DNA of 64,000 nt from Siniperca chuatsi (lineage: Eukaryota; Chordata; Actinopteri; Centrarchiformes; Sinipercidae): NCBI RefSeq assembly GCF_020085105.1, contig NC_058063.1, forward strand, positions 15,183,762 to 15,247,761, read 5' to 3'. Made by a program: the position numbers and the translations under genes. A model generated the notes under the pieces. It saw only the letters and a list, made by a program, of their open reading frames with translations, was not told the DNA's origin and searched no databases. Shown piece by piece: positions 23,901 to 34,400 of the stretch (position 1 is its first letter; each line of letters begins with the position of its first letter).

Positions 23901-25518
23901 ACAAATATATTAATTCTGGTGCTGAAACATCACAATTTAGGAGATACTGGCCAAGTGGTGGCTGTGCGCATGCTGCCAGTTGAACATCAGTCTCTCTACT
24001 TTAAGATGAAAGTCAGGCATGTTTACATTATGACTGAACCATATCTGTTGTGCACCAAATCTGCTTTGTTTTGCCAGTCAATCACGATACTTGCTATCTT
24101 CTCAAAACATGAACAAAAATATGAAAACATTATTCTACCATGAAAAAAGGGTGTGTTACTAGAGTTTAGATTGGCCATGTGTGTTTTTGTATGATGCAAT
24201 TAAATTAAAGAGTTACTCCAGCGAGTTAGTACACGTGCTTTAGATCAAGTAATTCCACAGAACTGAGAGGCTTGCAAGAGACAGATTTAAAAAATATATA
24301 GGTTCAAACTTCAAAAACCCTGGATCTTACATTTCCCACAATGCAAATCAGTCTGATCCCTGATGAAATCACTGGGGTTAGTTTCTCAGACTTCAGAGAG
24401 CTACATAAGAAATGAAACAACTGTTTTCACAGGCTGTGTAGTACTGTATTACCCATGACGAGCAAACTGAACTTAATTTGTACAATGTGCCCTTTTAAAG
24501 TTGCATCTCTCTATCAAAGTTACCAAAACCTATTCTTATATACATTTAGTTTTTTAAGGCAAATACAAGTGCTGTAGGCCAATTTATGAGTATCCAGGTG
24601 TTGCCAAACTGTCATGTGAGCCTACAAATTGCTCTGAATGGCCTCTGAGCATCAGAGATGAGTGAGGGTGACGACGTCATCGTCACTGGCCAGGGTACAA
24701 AGAAATGATGAAAGTTTCACTGATTAAAGAACACAGCTGGGCTTAAGGCATGGGGCTGAGGCAAGACAGACTGAGAGGGATATAGCTTCATTTGAAAAGA
24801 GTTACTGTTACAAACAACCCAGTGTGTGCCCTTTTAGGTTGTGTGTGTATCCAGTTTGGGATACAGCATGCACCTTTGCACCATCTTAAGGCCTGTGTGC
24901 TGTTAGCAGAATAAGTGTGTGTTTTATTTCGAACTTGTCACACAGATGCCTTCATGTGTGCAAAGAGTAACCACAAGCTCAATATCAGCCAACTACTCTC
25001 TGTGTAGGCCTAAATGTTGGTGTGGTGCTTAACTGCAGGTTCCATCAATAACTCTATGTTAAAATACAACATCCTTATCTTGAAACACACATCATAAACT
25101 TAAAATAAACTTCCTCATTGAATGGCGGAATCTGATCCCAGTGCAGCTTTTCTACTCTGCTGAGGGCTGATCACTGTGACTTAGGCTACAGGTGGCAGCA
25201 CACACTCTTTCTCCTCCTTATTTGCCGTTTTCTCTCTTTATGTCTCTCACTCTGACACTCATACACACTTTTCAGACTTTCCCAGACTAACTCAGAGTAG
25301 GCTATTAAAAGGCAGTATGTTACTTAGACAACTGGTCGCACCATATGCCAGATCTGGCTCTATCACACAGACAATCACACAGACTTACCAACGATAATAC
25401 CGCAGGCGCTCACAAGCCCGATTTCCTTCTTGAGCGCAACACCTCCCGACTCCTTCTCGCCGGCAGCATCCTTGGCAGAGCCCGACGTGCTGCTCCGTAG
25501 TCTTGCACCGTCCGTCAT
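2827..25518 (-). CDS. slc7a8: slc7a8 / LAT2, L-type amino-acid transporter light chain (11 coding exons, 524 aa)
   Basis: In the SLC7/LAT family this protein is the catalytic light chain of a heteromeric Na+-independent exchanger of large and small neutral amino acids. It pairs with SLC3A2 (4F2hc/CD98hc) at the plasma membrane, basolateral in epithelia. The exons, all GT-AG, are 25389-25518, 18231-18435, 14404-14555, 7883-8008, 6819-6972, 6253-6376, 5878-5981, 5039-5135, 4700-4849, 3761-3938 and 2827-2981. They total 1575 nt with every phase consistent. Visible marks are the GSGIF substrate motif (residues 48-52), the YPTNQA segment with Asn127 (LAT2-type; LAT1 has Ser here), Cys147 in FPTCFPP as the predicted disulfide partner of SLC3A2, and Phe236 in GSFAYGGWN as the gating-Phe equivalent. 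Twelve membrane segments are expected. Human LAT2 has 535 aa; the difference is mostly in the N- and C-terminal tails. LAT1 (slc7a5) is excluded by the LAT2-specific wording throughout. Whether this is the teleost a or b copy cannot be told. Confidence 0.96.
2982..3760 (-). other. slc7a8: slc7a8 intron 10
   Basis: This is a GT-AG intron of about 780 bp. More than half of it is the foldback repeat at 3238-3641. I see no other gene in it. Confidence 0.9.
3238..3641. mobile_element. foldback, MITE-like repeat (family A, copy 1)
   Basis: The ends are inverted repeats of about 23 bp: acattttaggaaatacgc at the left, and its complement with one mismatch at 3619-3641. Inside are two further arms of about 42 bp in inverted orientation (3341-3386 and 3532-3574), built around ctggaagcagggggaaacag. 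No transposase is present. Related but more decayed copies lie at 13325-13860, 18714-19175 and 31335-31480. The type is common in teleost genomes and is probably a non-autonomous DNA transposon. Confidence 0.75.
3761..3938 (-). CDS. slc7a8: slc7a8 coding exon 10 (residues 415-474)
   Basis: The acceptor is TCTCTTCCAG and the donor GTAAGT. The exon encodes the last two membrane segments, [20 protein letters not shown] and [20 protein letters not shown], then [17 protein letters not shown]. Confidence 0.96.
3939..4699 (-). other. slc7a8: slc7a8 intron 9
   Basis: This is a GT-AG intron of about 760 bp. It is T-rich on the plus strand around 4490-4650. I see no gene or clear repeat in it. Confidence 0.9.
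4700..4849 (-). CDS. slc7a8: slc7a8 coding exon 9 (residues 365-414)
   Basis: The acceptor is TTACTCCTCAG and the donor GTGTGT. It is exactly 50 codons in phase 0, encoding [20 protein letters not shown] through [16 protein letters not shown]. Confidence 0.96.
5039..5135 (-). CDS. slc7a8: slc7a8 coding exon 8 (residues 332-364)
   Basis: The acceptor is GTCTCTCACAG and the donor GTGAGT. The exon encodes [18 protein letters not shown] and [14 protein letters not shown], the conserved cytosolic loop of LAT light chains. Confidence 0.96.
5136..5877 (-). other. slc7a8: slc7a8 intron 7
   Basis: This is a GT-AG intron of about 740 bp. It carries one short repeat fragment (5480-5600) and otherwise AT-rich unique sequence. 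Confidence 0.9.
5480..5600 (+). repeat. short dispersed repeat fragment (family D)
   Basis: The segment atctcaagacccctcaga, then gtgaccccttgtgggg and gagaaccactgc, has the layout of a very common teleost repeat end. Related text occurs at about 20126-20225 and 54700-54760. Confidence 0.5.
5878..5981 (-). CDS. slc7a8: slc7a8 coding exon 7 (residues 298-332)
   Basis: The acceptor is CTTCATCCCAG and the donor GTTAGT, a slightly weaker but valid site. The exon encodes [18 protein letters not shown] and [14 protein letters not shown]. The final Arg codon (CG|A) is split with exon 8. Confidence 0.95.
6253..6376 (-). CDS. slc7a8: slc7a8 coding exon 6 (residues 256-297)
   Basis: The acceptor is ATCATCTCCAG and the donor GTGAGT. 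The exon encodes [18 protein letters not shown] and [16 protein letters not shown], and ends in phase 0. Confidence 0.96.
6377..6818 (-). other. slc7a8: slc7a8 intron 5
   Basis: This is a GT-AG intron of about 440 bp in which nothing notable is seen. Confidence 0.9.
6819..6972 (-). CDS. slc7a8: slc7a8 coding exon 5 (residues 205-256)
   Basis: The acceptor is CCACATGTAG and the donor GTAAGA. The exon encodes [15 protein letters not shown] through [22 protein letters not shown]. Phe236 is the equivalent of the substrate-gating Phe of LAT1 and LAT2. The last two bases (GT) start a codon that the next exon completes as Val, where mammalian LAT2 has Lys. Confidence 0.95.
6973..7882 (-). other. 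slc7a8: slc7a8 intron 4
   Basis: This is a GT-AG intron of about 910 bp with a short GT run near 7760-7778. No gene is seen in it. Confidence 0.9.
7883..8008 (-). CDS. slc7a8: slc7a8 coding exon 4 (residues 163-205)
   Basis: The acceptor is TTGCATCTAG and the donor GTAAGC. The exon encodes [18 protein letters not shown] and the membrane segment ending [12 protein letters not shown]. It is almost identical to the mammalian LAT2 wording. Confidence 0.96.
10985..11420 (+). repeat. dispersed repeat, family F type
   Basis: The block runs from tgtttgtctgttgatcag through aatatctcaaaagcatgc and attggaccaaatagctc to accaaatttggtacat. It resembles a widespread vertebrate repeat of the kind 'tgtttgtctg ... 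aataactcaaaaa ... aacaagtgattaca'. There is no intact open frame. Confidence 0.45.
13146..13304. mobile_element. short MITE with 17-bp terminal inverted repeats
   Basis: The left end (about 13146-13162) reads ggcttttcacactgca, and the right end (about 13287-13304) carries its complement tgcagtgtgaaaagcc. The interior of about 125 bp is non-coding. Size and ends fit a hAT-like non-autonomous element. The flanking target duplication is unclear. Confidence 0.7.
13325..13860. mobile_element. family A repeat, copy 2
   Basis: Shared blocks with the other copies include gataccactctcatgtc, ggtgctggtaggtgga, the gagccaagctagctgtt stretch and gcaagaaagcaaataagtg. Near the right end a 20-bp unit starting ttgtatcaatcttctcg occurs twice in tandem (about 13776-13820). 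Confidence 0.65.
14404..14555 (-). CDS. slc7a8: slc7a8 coding exon 3 (residues 112-163)
   Basis: The acceptor is TTTGTCTCAG and the donor GTGAGT. The exon encodes [18 protein letters not shown] through [21 protein letters not shown]. It contains Asn127, the LAT2 selectivity position, and Cys147, the predicted inter-subunit disulfide cysteine. Confidence 0.96.
14815..15110 (-). repeat. family B dispersed repeat, copy 1
   Basis: On the minus strand it carries the family marks: the gagtcattt/aagcaaaaat block, ctggttccagcctctca, ggatttgctgcttttttct and gaagatgttgccatggg. It is degenerate and non-coding. Confidence 0.7.
15835..16290 (-). repeat. family E dispersed repeat ('paired TACTT' type)
   Basis: One end is rich in tcaagtactttg and cttctactccacactcc. 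The other end has ctgtacttttacttaaat and the gggcccttctgcataatg block. This layout matches a very common teleost non-coding repeat with long, loose inverted ends built from ACTTAAGTA-type words. Confidence 0.65.
16325..16590 (+). repeat. family B dispersed repeat, copy 2
   Basis: The diagnostic text is tgttttgtcttaccaacagt, then ccaaaacctaaagatatt, agacaaagaaatgcagcc and acatttgagatgctggaa. It is the best preserved of six copies in the window, with no functional open frame. Confidence 0.75.
18231..18435 (-). CDS. slc7a8: slc7a8 coding exon 2 (residues 44-112)
   Basis: The acceptor is CCACCAG and the donor GTGAGT. The exon encodes [14 protein letters not shown], which carries the unwound TM1 substrate-binding motif, and ends in the conserved [16 protein letters not shown] before TM3. 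Confidence 0.96.
18714..19175. mobile_element. family A repeat, copy 3
   Basis: Shared blocks are tattgggaaatgcacttctg, gcctagcttagcctaaagac, ggggaaacagctagcctag, agcgctaaagctcacaaact and aaatagttacagctaacg. It is decayed and lacks a clean right end. Confidence 0.6.
19985..20110 (+). mobile_element. tRNA-derived SINE-like element
   Basis: It contains an RNA polymerase III box-B-like core, acggttcgatcccggc, at about 20035-20050. Upstream is an A-box-like stretch near agtgggtcgtccac, and downstream the typical gtcgaagtgtccttggcc and gatactgaaccccaaattgc. It cannot fold as a tRNA, so it is called a SINE-like repeat rather than a tRNA gene. Confidence 0.65.
20126..20225 (+). repeat. family D repeat fragment
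   Basis: It contains ggggtcagtagtaaatat and ttttaaggggtcaaaac, followed by a decayed 'aaccact' end. It sits directly beside the SINE-like element. Confidence 0.4.
21445..21790 (+). repeat. family B dispersed repeat, copy 3
   Basis: The full-length layout is visible: an AT-rich head with gattaattgtttggtctat, then tgtcttgttttgtccaacc, aacagtccagaacacaaa, tcacaattgagaagctgg and a tail with attaatcaactaatcatttc. It is non-coding. Confidence 0.75.
22506..22531. repeat. (TG)n microsatellite, interrupted
   Basis: This is a run of TG units with one C interruption. Confidence 0.85.
25389..25518 (-). CDS. slc7a8: slc7a8 coding exon 1 (residues 1-43)
   Basis: ATG at 25518-25516 lies in a good context (A at -3). 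The exon encodes the cytosolic N-terminus, starting [13 protein letters not shown], then the LAT2-type [14 protein letters not shown] at the start of TM1. It ends one base into a Gly codon at the perfect donor GTAAGT. Confidence 0.95.
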
Positions 25519-26000
25519 GCTGATGGCTGGACTTGGCTGCCCGGCTTTTTGGTTGTGCTTTTAGCTTCTTTTTCACCTCACAGCACCCGATGCTGCCCGC
25601 CTTGTTCTCTAAAACGTGCTGCACTTATCTGATGGGGAATGTTGATTGTCAAAGAAACGGAATAATTCAAAAATATAAGTGCAGGCTGTAGGAAATCGTG
25701 TGCACAATGTCAGTTTCCGGCGTTCAGCGTGCAAAATCGTGACTGTAAATTCTACTGTAAAGTCTGAGCGCAGCTGAAAACCAAATGGTCTCTTGCACTG
25801 GTGCCTGTCGGCGTCAGGTGTTGCTACAGGTCACAGTCTACACGCACATCAAGTCCGGTTATCGAGCGAAAAGCTCATATCCAATGACATTCCTTAAAAG
25901 TGATAAAAGGAACTTTTACTTCACTTTGCCTCTGGTGTGAGCAGCAGAAACAGGCAAAAATGTCTCACTGTTTCCTTGTTCCAGGTGTGCGCTGAAGAGA
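25519..26000 (-). promoter_or_regulatory. slc7a8: slc7a8 5' UTR and probable promoter region
   Basis: This is the sequence just upstream of the slc7a8 ATG. It is richer in CpG than the surrounding introns (for example around 25490-25540 and 25690-25880). An ATTGG (inverted CCAAT) lies at about 25880-25884 on the minus strand. No TATA box is placed convincingly and the transcription start cannot be fixed from sequence. Confidence 0.45.
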
Positions 26001-29000
26001 CAAAAGCATCCTCTCTGCGCCGCAACCAGAAGCCGCTCCAGTGGTGGACGAAAAACAGAAAAGTCTTGTAGAGTCGTTCAGGTCTGCCTCATAAACATTA
26101 GACCTGTGTTGTGCTTTAACAGGAGAGGTTGCATTTGAGTAAATATACATGGTGCCCTTCATATGAGTTGCAGTTACAGTAGCGCCGCCCCCTTTCTGCT
26201 TCCACCCACCTACTTGTTTTTCCTCACTCAGCCTCTCCAGGACCTCCCGTCTTTTTTCCCAACCATCAGCTGTTCCACACAGAGAACCCCTCCCCAAACA
26301 AGGCAGCTTATGGGCGAAAGACAAGCCACGTTTAGGTTGCAGCACTCTGACATGCCTTAGTTTCTGATTATGTCTTGTGACTGTCTCTTCACCACTTCCT
26401 CCCATTGTTACCGCCTATTTTTAACCCCTCATGCTTTGACTCTTTCACTCACACAAGCACAGAGACTCTCACTCGTGCACACTTATTATTCAAGATGCAG
26501 CAGAAGCCGGAGTCTAAATTTAGCCCGCTCACTGAGACGTCACTCCTCACTCTACATGCTGCAAGACTGCTGGTGTGTTTCCATCCTGTGTGTATACAGT
26601 ATATTCCCATTGCATAGGATAAAAAAAACAACTACTCTTACTCTAACCCATGCTGCTAGTAGTAGGTTGTTTGTCCCAAATCAAGGAAAACACCAGTAGG
26701 AGCATTTCTTCCTGTACAGTGTGAGAATGACACGATCAATACTTTTTTTTGTTCAATACTGCCTGCATGCAAATGTTGCTCCCTGCTGAAGATGTGTGTC
26801 TTTCATTATCTTCCTTCATGTGAATCTGAAACCTATTAAATGCTCGTTATTTTCAGAAATTATATGATCTGTCGGTTGAAACAAAGCCCTACTGACTTCC
26901 TTAAATAGCGTAAATGTCTCTTTCCCTTTAAATTAGGATGTGTTGTGAAAAGTTATTTCCTCCTTCCAAAACTGTTTGAGAAATCATGCCATAGCAGACA
27001 CATGGCATACATTTCTTTTGTTTGAATTTAGCATGATAAAACCAAAGAATAAACTGATCTAATGTATCAACACTTAATAACGACTCTTCTTTAAAAAACA
27101 ACAACTGTTAAGATGGGTGTATTTACTGTTTATACACATGCCTACTTTGGTTTATTTATAAAAACTGTCGTTTTGTGAATGGACATCTGTATGAGCAGAC
27201 TGGTCCATCCTTCAGAGGATTCAGCGTTTTGTTCAGGGACGCTCCAGCTGCACAGATGCTTGCTGGCAGGGCAACAAGCCTTGAACCTTCTGTCTTTCAG
27301 TTATGTCCAACACATTCTGCTTTATTAGCATCTCTTGTGTTTTCATAGGAAACCTCAGATTCACCTGAGAGACCCCAGTGCTTCCTGAACAACTGTTGAC
27401 TCATGATAGCCTGACGAAAGGTAGGAGTTACATAACCTCGGCTACTAATCTCTGCAAAACTGAGCAAGCAAGTGTTGTGCTCTGCTGAGTGGACAGAACA
27501 ACAAGGTCACCTCAACAGACTCTGACTACACTAAAATGCCGCTCGCATGCCTGTGCCACTTCTGTCATGCATAGCTGAGCTGTACCTCTGCCACCTCTGC
27601 CCCATATTCTTGTCTTTGACTCTGCACAATGTAAGTCACCGGAAAAGTTTGGTTCTAGCGGTGTAAAAATGACTCTAGATGTACCCAGCTAGTGAAGCAG
27701 GAACTGGGTACACACTGTGGTGATGCAACAGTACACATGCTTGACCATTAGGAAACAGGTTAGTGGACCAGTTTGTTGACATTTTGATTCCAGGGTTAGA
27801 CAAGTATTTCAGATTGATAAAGGACTTTTATTAAAAGACAACAGATGTGATGGAAGTTCCTCTTTGATCACAGCTAGATAAAAGTCCATAAAACCTACAA
27901 TGAAACTGAATTTCCGCATGCATTTAAATGTTAATTAGTTCTTATTTTAACGGTGCAATGTGCCTCAACCTCAAACACCCTCATGTGTATTGGATTTTGG
28001 TTGAGAGTCTCGCTGACAGTCAAAATACTGTTTCAGAGGTTTTGGTAAACCCTGCTAAGAATGAAATGCAATGTATTTGTATTTTTGGCATGAAAATATT
28101 AACATTTATTTTATTAATTGAATCATTATCACATAAAATATCAGCTAAGTTATCAATATCAGCCTTTTAAAACCCCTGTTAACAGCAAGCTGTATCCAGT
28201 TATCACAGAACATCTCACAGTTTAAAGGTTACAAATGCTTCTTTATTTACATTCAAATATCATAGAGGAAGGAAAATGTATGTTGTCTTCTTTTGACCTG
28301 ATGTCAGGAAATTCTTACCATTTTCTGCTGATCAACATACCTATAGGAAGGCTTTGTGATCAACCACAATGACTCTTCAAACAGCCTCCATTTGGCATTG
28401 TTTGCTTGATTAGATTAGACTGCTTCTAATTGCATCATTTCTAATTACAGCAGAATAAAGAGGTTTGATAAATTAATTTCTAGACAATAGCTTTAGGAAA
28501 TGGACCATGTCACTTTTGTTTGAACATGGAAAGGTGAGATTAGGTGAGGAAATGCAAATATAGAAACACTCAAATACTAATGTCATGAGTCTAAGTCCCC
28601 CCAACACATTTCATTTATTCAGTTAAATGTTAGTATATATTTTCAGTAAAGCTTATTTCCCAACATTAAGGTCCAGATGCTGCTTCAATGCCGTCTCCAC
28701 ACTGCCAGGTATAAAATTCTGGTACTAAATATTTAATGTGTTTATTTATTTACTGGTCAAAAATATATTGAGTCCAAAAATACTCCAGTCACTCTATAAA
28801 ATACTCACCATGTGTTAAAATGCTGCTCAGCCTAAAAATACTAAATACCAAAATACCAATTAAACTGCCAACAAACTTTAACATAATTTCTATGAGCCCA
28901 AATCTTCAATTTTATATATTTGGGTCCCTCCTTTTCACCAGGCTGTGAAATGGTAACAAAATAAGTTGCTAATGCTAACATGCGCGCAACTTTTAGCTCC

Positions 29001-29089
29001 AGCCTGTAAGCACTTAGCTTAAAGGAAGGGTCAGTATTTGTAGAGGTCACAGGTATTCCCATCAATTCATGGCTTTTGTTTAGTTGGAT

Positions 29090-29134
29090 GTGTGTGTGTG
29101 TGTGCTTCTTTACGTGTGTGTGTGTGTGTGTGTG
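29090..29134. repeat. (TG)n microsatellite in two blocks
   Basis: Two GT runs (29090-29104 and 29114-29134) are separated by a short unique stretch. Confidence 0.9.
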
Positions 29135-29454
29135 TTTGATCAGCTTACTGGACCATTTGAGCAAAGAGATAAGACTCGGGGGTGCGTGCTAAAACCCTGG
29201 AGACATGGACAAAGACCAGGATGCAGAGAAAAAGATGGACAGGGAGGGCAAAGCCAAAACATGAATCATTTTACTGTATATTGTATGTAACCTGCAGTCA
29301 GAGCGTGTTAGGACAGTGAGTGATGCAGTTTTCTGTTGTGTTGTTTCTGTACTCCAGAATATTGGATTTGAAATGAAGCAACAATAATTTGACAGTGTTT
29401 ACATCCACATCAGATGAACAGCATAGGAGCTGTTGTCCCTTTTAACTAAGCTGG

Positions 29455-29870
29455 CAGCATGGCTCTAGGGATGGCAATGCCGGTCAGTCCACCATTTTGA
29501 TCTGGTTTGAAATATCGCAGCCAGAACTGGATGGCTTGCCATGAAATGTACAAACATTCATGATTCCCAGATGTTGTATCTCAGTGACTTTGGTGACCCT
29601 CTGACTTTTTCTCTAACATTGAAGGTTGACATTTGTGTTTTTTGCTGAAATGTCTCAACAACCATTGGATCAATTGCCATGAAATTTGGTACACACATTC
29701 ATGTCCCCCTCAGATTAATTTGTAATAACTCTGGTGATCTCCTGACTTTCACCTGACGCCATCAGGTCAAAATTTTTATTTGTCCAATACTTTGGTTTAT
29801 GAGCAAAACTAATAGCATTCCCATCAGGCTCAGCTGTACTTTTTGTATAGTGCTAATTAGCAATGTTAGC
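29455..29870 (+). repeat. family F-like repeat with two internal tandem units
   Basis: Two units resemble each other: tggcttgccatgaaatgt / aacattcatgattcccag / gtgactttggtgaccctctg, and then ttgccatgaaatttggtac / acattcatgtccccctcag / aactctggtgatctcctgac. This is a known style of teleost repeat and is non-coding here. Confidence 0.6.
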
Positions 29871-30788
29871 AAGTTAACACCTTTTTGTCTTCAGTCTGCT
29901 CTTCCGCAAGTGAAACACATGTTCAATTAGACTGAGGTCATGTGACTGACTAGCCAGTCAAAAAACAATCCACTTTTTTGCCTTAAAAACACCTCCATAG
30001 TTGCCCCGAGTGTATGTTTAGGATGTTTAAGATCATTGTTCTGCTGCACTGTCCTAAAATTGTGCGAAAAGGGCTACCAGTCCTACACTGTTCACACAGT
30101 ATGGATGTCAGTACTGAGCACCGAGGATGCAGATTCAGAAACAACTCATATCTGAAGATGTTTGCCATATTTAAGAAACAGACTTCATGAGTCAAAATGA
30201 ATGGCCTCTGGGAAAATTATAACAAATACAAATGTTGGGAAGAGAGGTGATTTTTTTTTTTTTGAGGAAACGGAGGAGCATGACAGTGTGGTTTGAACTT
30301 CATAGGCATGTCCTGAGTCAGCTGTTACTGGGAGTTTATCACTGTGGTAAAACTGACCCTGGACCTTTACTCCGATAGCGGCACACATTCATGCATAGCT
30401 GTGTGTGGAGGACGTGCACACGGGACACAAACAATACCTGTACTCACACACACAGTATAGTATACTGAATACACAATTTCATAAGTCATATAAAAACTGC
30501 TTTAAAATCAGCTGTTATGTTTCAAATATAATGAAAAGGTGAGGGTTGTATGGTTTTCTCAGCCTCATAGATGAACTATGTAATCTGTCTTCTGTGGTTA
30601 AACTATTTAAATCACCTTAATTGGAGTTATGATGTTTCCAAAAGGCAGCTTTAATAATCAGATACACCTCTGCAGCCCTTCTTCCGGTCCTCACCTCTCT
30701 CACATACATATTCCACCTTTCCATCACATGGAGGCTGACGTAATAACTTAAAACATATGCGCACACACATACATAGCATACATCCATG

Positions 30789-30810
30789 CACACACACACA
30801 CACACACACA
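30789..30810. repeat. (CA)n microsatellite
   Basis: This is an uninterrupted CA run of 11 units. Confidence 0.9.
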
Positions 30811-31042
30811 AACTGCCTCCCTGGCAGGTGACAGATCAGGTGGTGAAAGGCATGGAGATTCTTCAGATAAGGTTGTTAATGAGTAACCCTGCTGTTTCAG
30901 GTTGTTTGCTGCTCAGTGGATGGAAAATTGGAACAATAACATGCAAACACGGAGGTAATGGCTGTGGTGCCAGGCAGGCAGACCACAGGGAGATGCAGGT
31001 CTCCAACAAGGACCTGACCATAACATCAACAGTAATGGCTGG

Positions 31043-31323
31043 TTTACCAGAGTGCTTTTAAAAGCAGTATCTATATTTGATTTATGTCAGAAATACCACT
31101 TGCATAAAGACAGACTTACTAAAACAGATTATAGCTATAGACATCTAAATGTATCTAGCCAACTAGCCACTTGTCGCCAAGTGCTTGCTCATGGTGGGAT
31201 TTGTTGGGTCTCTGTAAATAATATTATAAAGAGTACAGCCTAGACCTGCTCTATAGGAAAAGTGCAATGAGATAACTTTTGTTATGAATTGGGGCTATAT
31301 AAATAAAATTGAATTGAATTGAA
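31043..31323 (+). mobile_element. 3' end of a non-LTR (LINE-like) retrotransposon relic
   Basis: It has gggtctctgtaaataat, then acagcctagacctgctct, gagataacttttgttatga and ggggctatataaataaaatt, ending in a tandem ATTGA/AATTG tail at about 31302-31322. Short tandem tails of this kind mark the 3' ends of some fish LINEs and their SINE partners. No reverse transcriptase frame is present. Confidence 0.6.
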
Positions 31324-31334
31324 ACACAGCAACT

Positions 31335-31480
31335 TGACACTTTGGTTTTTGCACAATTTACAGAAGATACAATGTGTTCATTAGTGAGCTTTAGATGTGC
31401 TGGTAGGTGGATTTTGTTACGTTCGTCCAGAGCCAGCTTAGCTGTTTCAGTCTATATGCTAATCTAAGATAACTGGCTGC
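31335..31480. mobile_element. family A repeat, truncated copy 4
   Basis: It shares gtgagctttagatgtgctgg and ggtaggtggattttgttac, and ends in tagctgtttcagtctat and gataactggctgcag. It follows directly on the LINE-like tail. Confidence 0.55.
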
Positions 31481-34400
31481 AGTGCAGGAATCTCTTTTTC
31501 TACAAGATATTAGATCCACTCAGATTATCTGTATAAGAAATACTTTATTTGCAATAATTTTTTCTAACGTGCTTGAAGTTTATGATGTTCAGAGAGCTAA
31601 AGCTGTTATTCTCACCCATGGTAATACATCAGAAAGTACATTTTTAAGTAATTTGTGCATAGTGATCATGTGATAAAATCTGAGATCTGAGTCATAAAAC
31701 ATTTTTTATGACCCTGAGCTGTCGGAGTCTCACTCTGGTCAGATGTAGCATAAGCAAATTAAAAGAGAGATGAAAGAGGCTAGATTACTGCTAGTTAAAA
31801 ACAAAAATTACACACCAGAAGAAAACTGGAAGAAGAATTATGCTGATATCCCTCCTGATAAACTGTAAGTACAGAACCTGGAAGTGGGCCAGGGCCATGA
31901 CAGTTTATCTCAGTAATGCACTGAGCTGAGCTCCTCTGCTCTCTGCTTACTGTGCACTCTCAAACAGTACGCTTCCTTTTCAACATGTCGGTACATTTGG
32001 TTTCCCTTTTACCTTAGTGTGCAGTATATTAATAACCACTATTATGTGATTGTAAGTATTTTTGTATCAGAAAGTAACAGAAATACACAAAAACAATAAG
32101 TTTGGTTTAGAAGTGCTTGAATGTGTCATATTCCACAATATCATGAGTGTGTTCAGTTTCTCAAGTAAAAATGGCCAAATCCAAGCCTGAGGTGGGGGTG
32201 GATGGGTCAACAAAACATCAGACTTTAACAAGGTCGTTTCCTGTTTCCAATTGACAGTCAGTGTTGGTTTTAGCATGATCATTATCATCCCCTAACCTTA
32301 GCCAGTGTTCAGATCTCCCTGATACAGAAATACAACTGTTGTGCACTTTTGATGATCCATGGCGCACATGAAAGCCATCTTTCTGATGGAACCAGTTGAT
32401 CTTTTTTAATTTCTATTTATTTATTTTTTTACAATAAATCTCACAAGGGAACAATTAAATAAAATCTGGCATGAGAAAAAAGTACTACTCTCCCCTGCTC
32501 TCCCTTACCCTTTTTCTGACCCCCCTAATAATTACATGACAGCTCATCATTAATGTACTGGTGTTTTTAATGTCCTGTACCATTTACCTATTTAGTTATT
32601 GTTCAAATCTTGTTCTGTTAAACAGAAACCAGCTGAATTAGGACAAAGACAGAGACAAAGAGTATGAGAGGCCATTAATGGAGAGTTTGATTTGGGAAAT
32701 CAGATGATAGAGCAGTGCATACAGCTGTTAATTACTTGCATGTTTCATCAGGGAGCTGTTGCTTAACCATTATGAAAGTTGATGAAAGGGTTAGAGCTAT
32801 TGTAACACTGTGATGGTTTTAATGGGATGAGATAAGTTGTTAATGGAAGGACATTGCATTTCATTATCTGGTTAGGGTATTGTCTCCTCTTAAAGCATGT
32901 TTTGCTTCCTTTATTTCATTTAACTGAGTTGATGCACATTTTGTATTGATCATGGTTTCCTCTGGTAGTAAATTCAATCCTCCACCTGTATAAGCCTCTT
33001 TAGGTTCTTGAAGAAAAAAAAAAAGGTTGCAGATTTGCACACAAAAAATACTCAGTGATTAGCCCCGTACATTGGCATTAGCCGATCAACCAGGGGCACG
33101 AGTCAAAACCGGCTGCACTTGGGACTAAAAGATGATATCAGGGGCAGGAAGAGAAAGAGGTGGAGGAGGAGGTGTAGCTGTTATGTCAAAGCCAACAAAA
33201 GTTCCTGTCTATCGTGTAACGTTTTTTAATACCAAACATGTAAACAGCTCTTTGTATTTGGTGGCACAGACCCAAAAACTTCTAAACATACCCTCATGCA
33301 TGAAAAAGGGAACAGGGAATAACATGTAACTTCCTGAACCTGCTATTCAATATCTGAATAATGCAATTTCTGAAATTAAAAGCACTGTCTGATTTGTTCA
33401 CATTAAGATAGATATGTCATATACTATAGACAAATGTTTTGTTCTGCATATTTTTAGACATATCAGCACTAGATCCTTTGCTTTGCATATTAACACCAAA
33501 TAAGGAGCAGAGCGATGACACCGGTGTGGATGTGTCACCGCCCATTGTTTTCCAAGAAATCTCCATGTCTTCCAGTCCCAAGGGAGACTGAGCACATGTT
33601 TAATCATAGGCATGTGGGTAATGTGACATACTGTTCGTTCATACCCATATATATATAAACACTTATTTACAGAAACATAAGATGGGGTTGCACAACGGGG
33701 GGGTGGGGCGGTATAGAGAAAGAGAGAGAGAGATGGAGGTGTGAGAGGAAGAGTGTGCAGAGGAAAGGAAAGAGGTCAGGGAGAGGGACATGTCTGGAAA
33801 GTGAAGAAGTTTGTGACCTCTGCAAGAAAGAGAGGAATGTGTGAGTTTACAGCGAGAGTCAGAGAAAAGACAGACGGGTGAAGAGAGGAGAAAAAGGTAA
33901 TAGAAAGAAGGGATTGAGGGGCTGGAAGAAAGGAGGAGGGGAGTGGTGAAGGGGGCGTGTGAGCATGGGAGTAGAGATGGTAATTCGAGCCTTGTGTTTA
34001 CCATGTCTTCAGAAACATATGAGTTCCTGGGACAATGTGTTCAAGAACACATGCTGAGATCACGACCCAAACAAACTCATTCACTTTAGTAGCTGAATTT
34101 AGGTTGAAGAGAGAATCTTTAATCTGTAAACACAGGAAATAAAAAAATAATTCTATTATTCAGTATCCATGAGATGTAGATAAGATGTGGAGGATGATTT
34201 GTAATAGCTGTTATTCTTGTGTTTCTATAAAATGTAAATAATTTTTCATTTTCAAATGATGCTTAAATTTTTCTTATTTTTGAATTAATCTTTTTTCTTC
34301 ATTGAAGATGGTATCCATAGCTTGTAAACAGCTGAAATGGCCATTCAAAGTCTATATTATATCTTATATTATATCCTATATCTGAGGACCACACCAGTGG

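Larger units (their letters stand above)
18436..25388 (-). other. slc7a8: slc7a8 intron 1
   Basis: This GT-AG intron of about 7 kb is the longest in the gene and a usual place for regulatory elements. It holds family A (18714-19175), a SINE-like element (19985-20110), a family D fragment and family B copy 3 (21445-21790). No internal exon was found. A GT run lies at 22506-22531. Confidence 0.9.

Noticed and set aside
25965..26405. 146-codon frame with ATG on the minus strand upstream of slc7a8
   Set aside because: It has no recognisable domain and low-complexity composition, and lies in the promoter/5' flank. At best it is an upstream frame in an alternative leader.
26652..26675. let-7-like text (agtagtaggttgtttgtc)
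   Set aside because: The seed GAGGTAG is not present (it reads CTAGTAG), and there is no complementary arm within hairpin distance.
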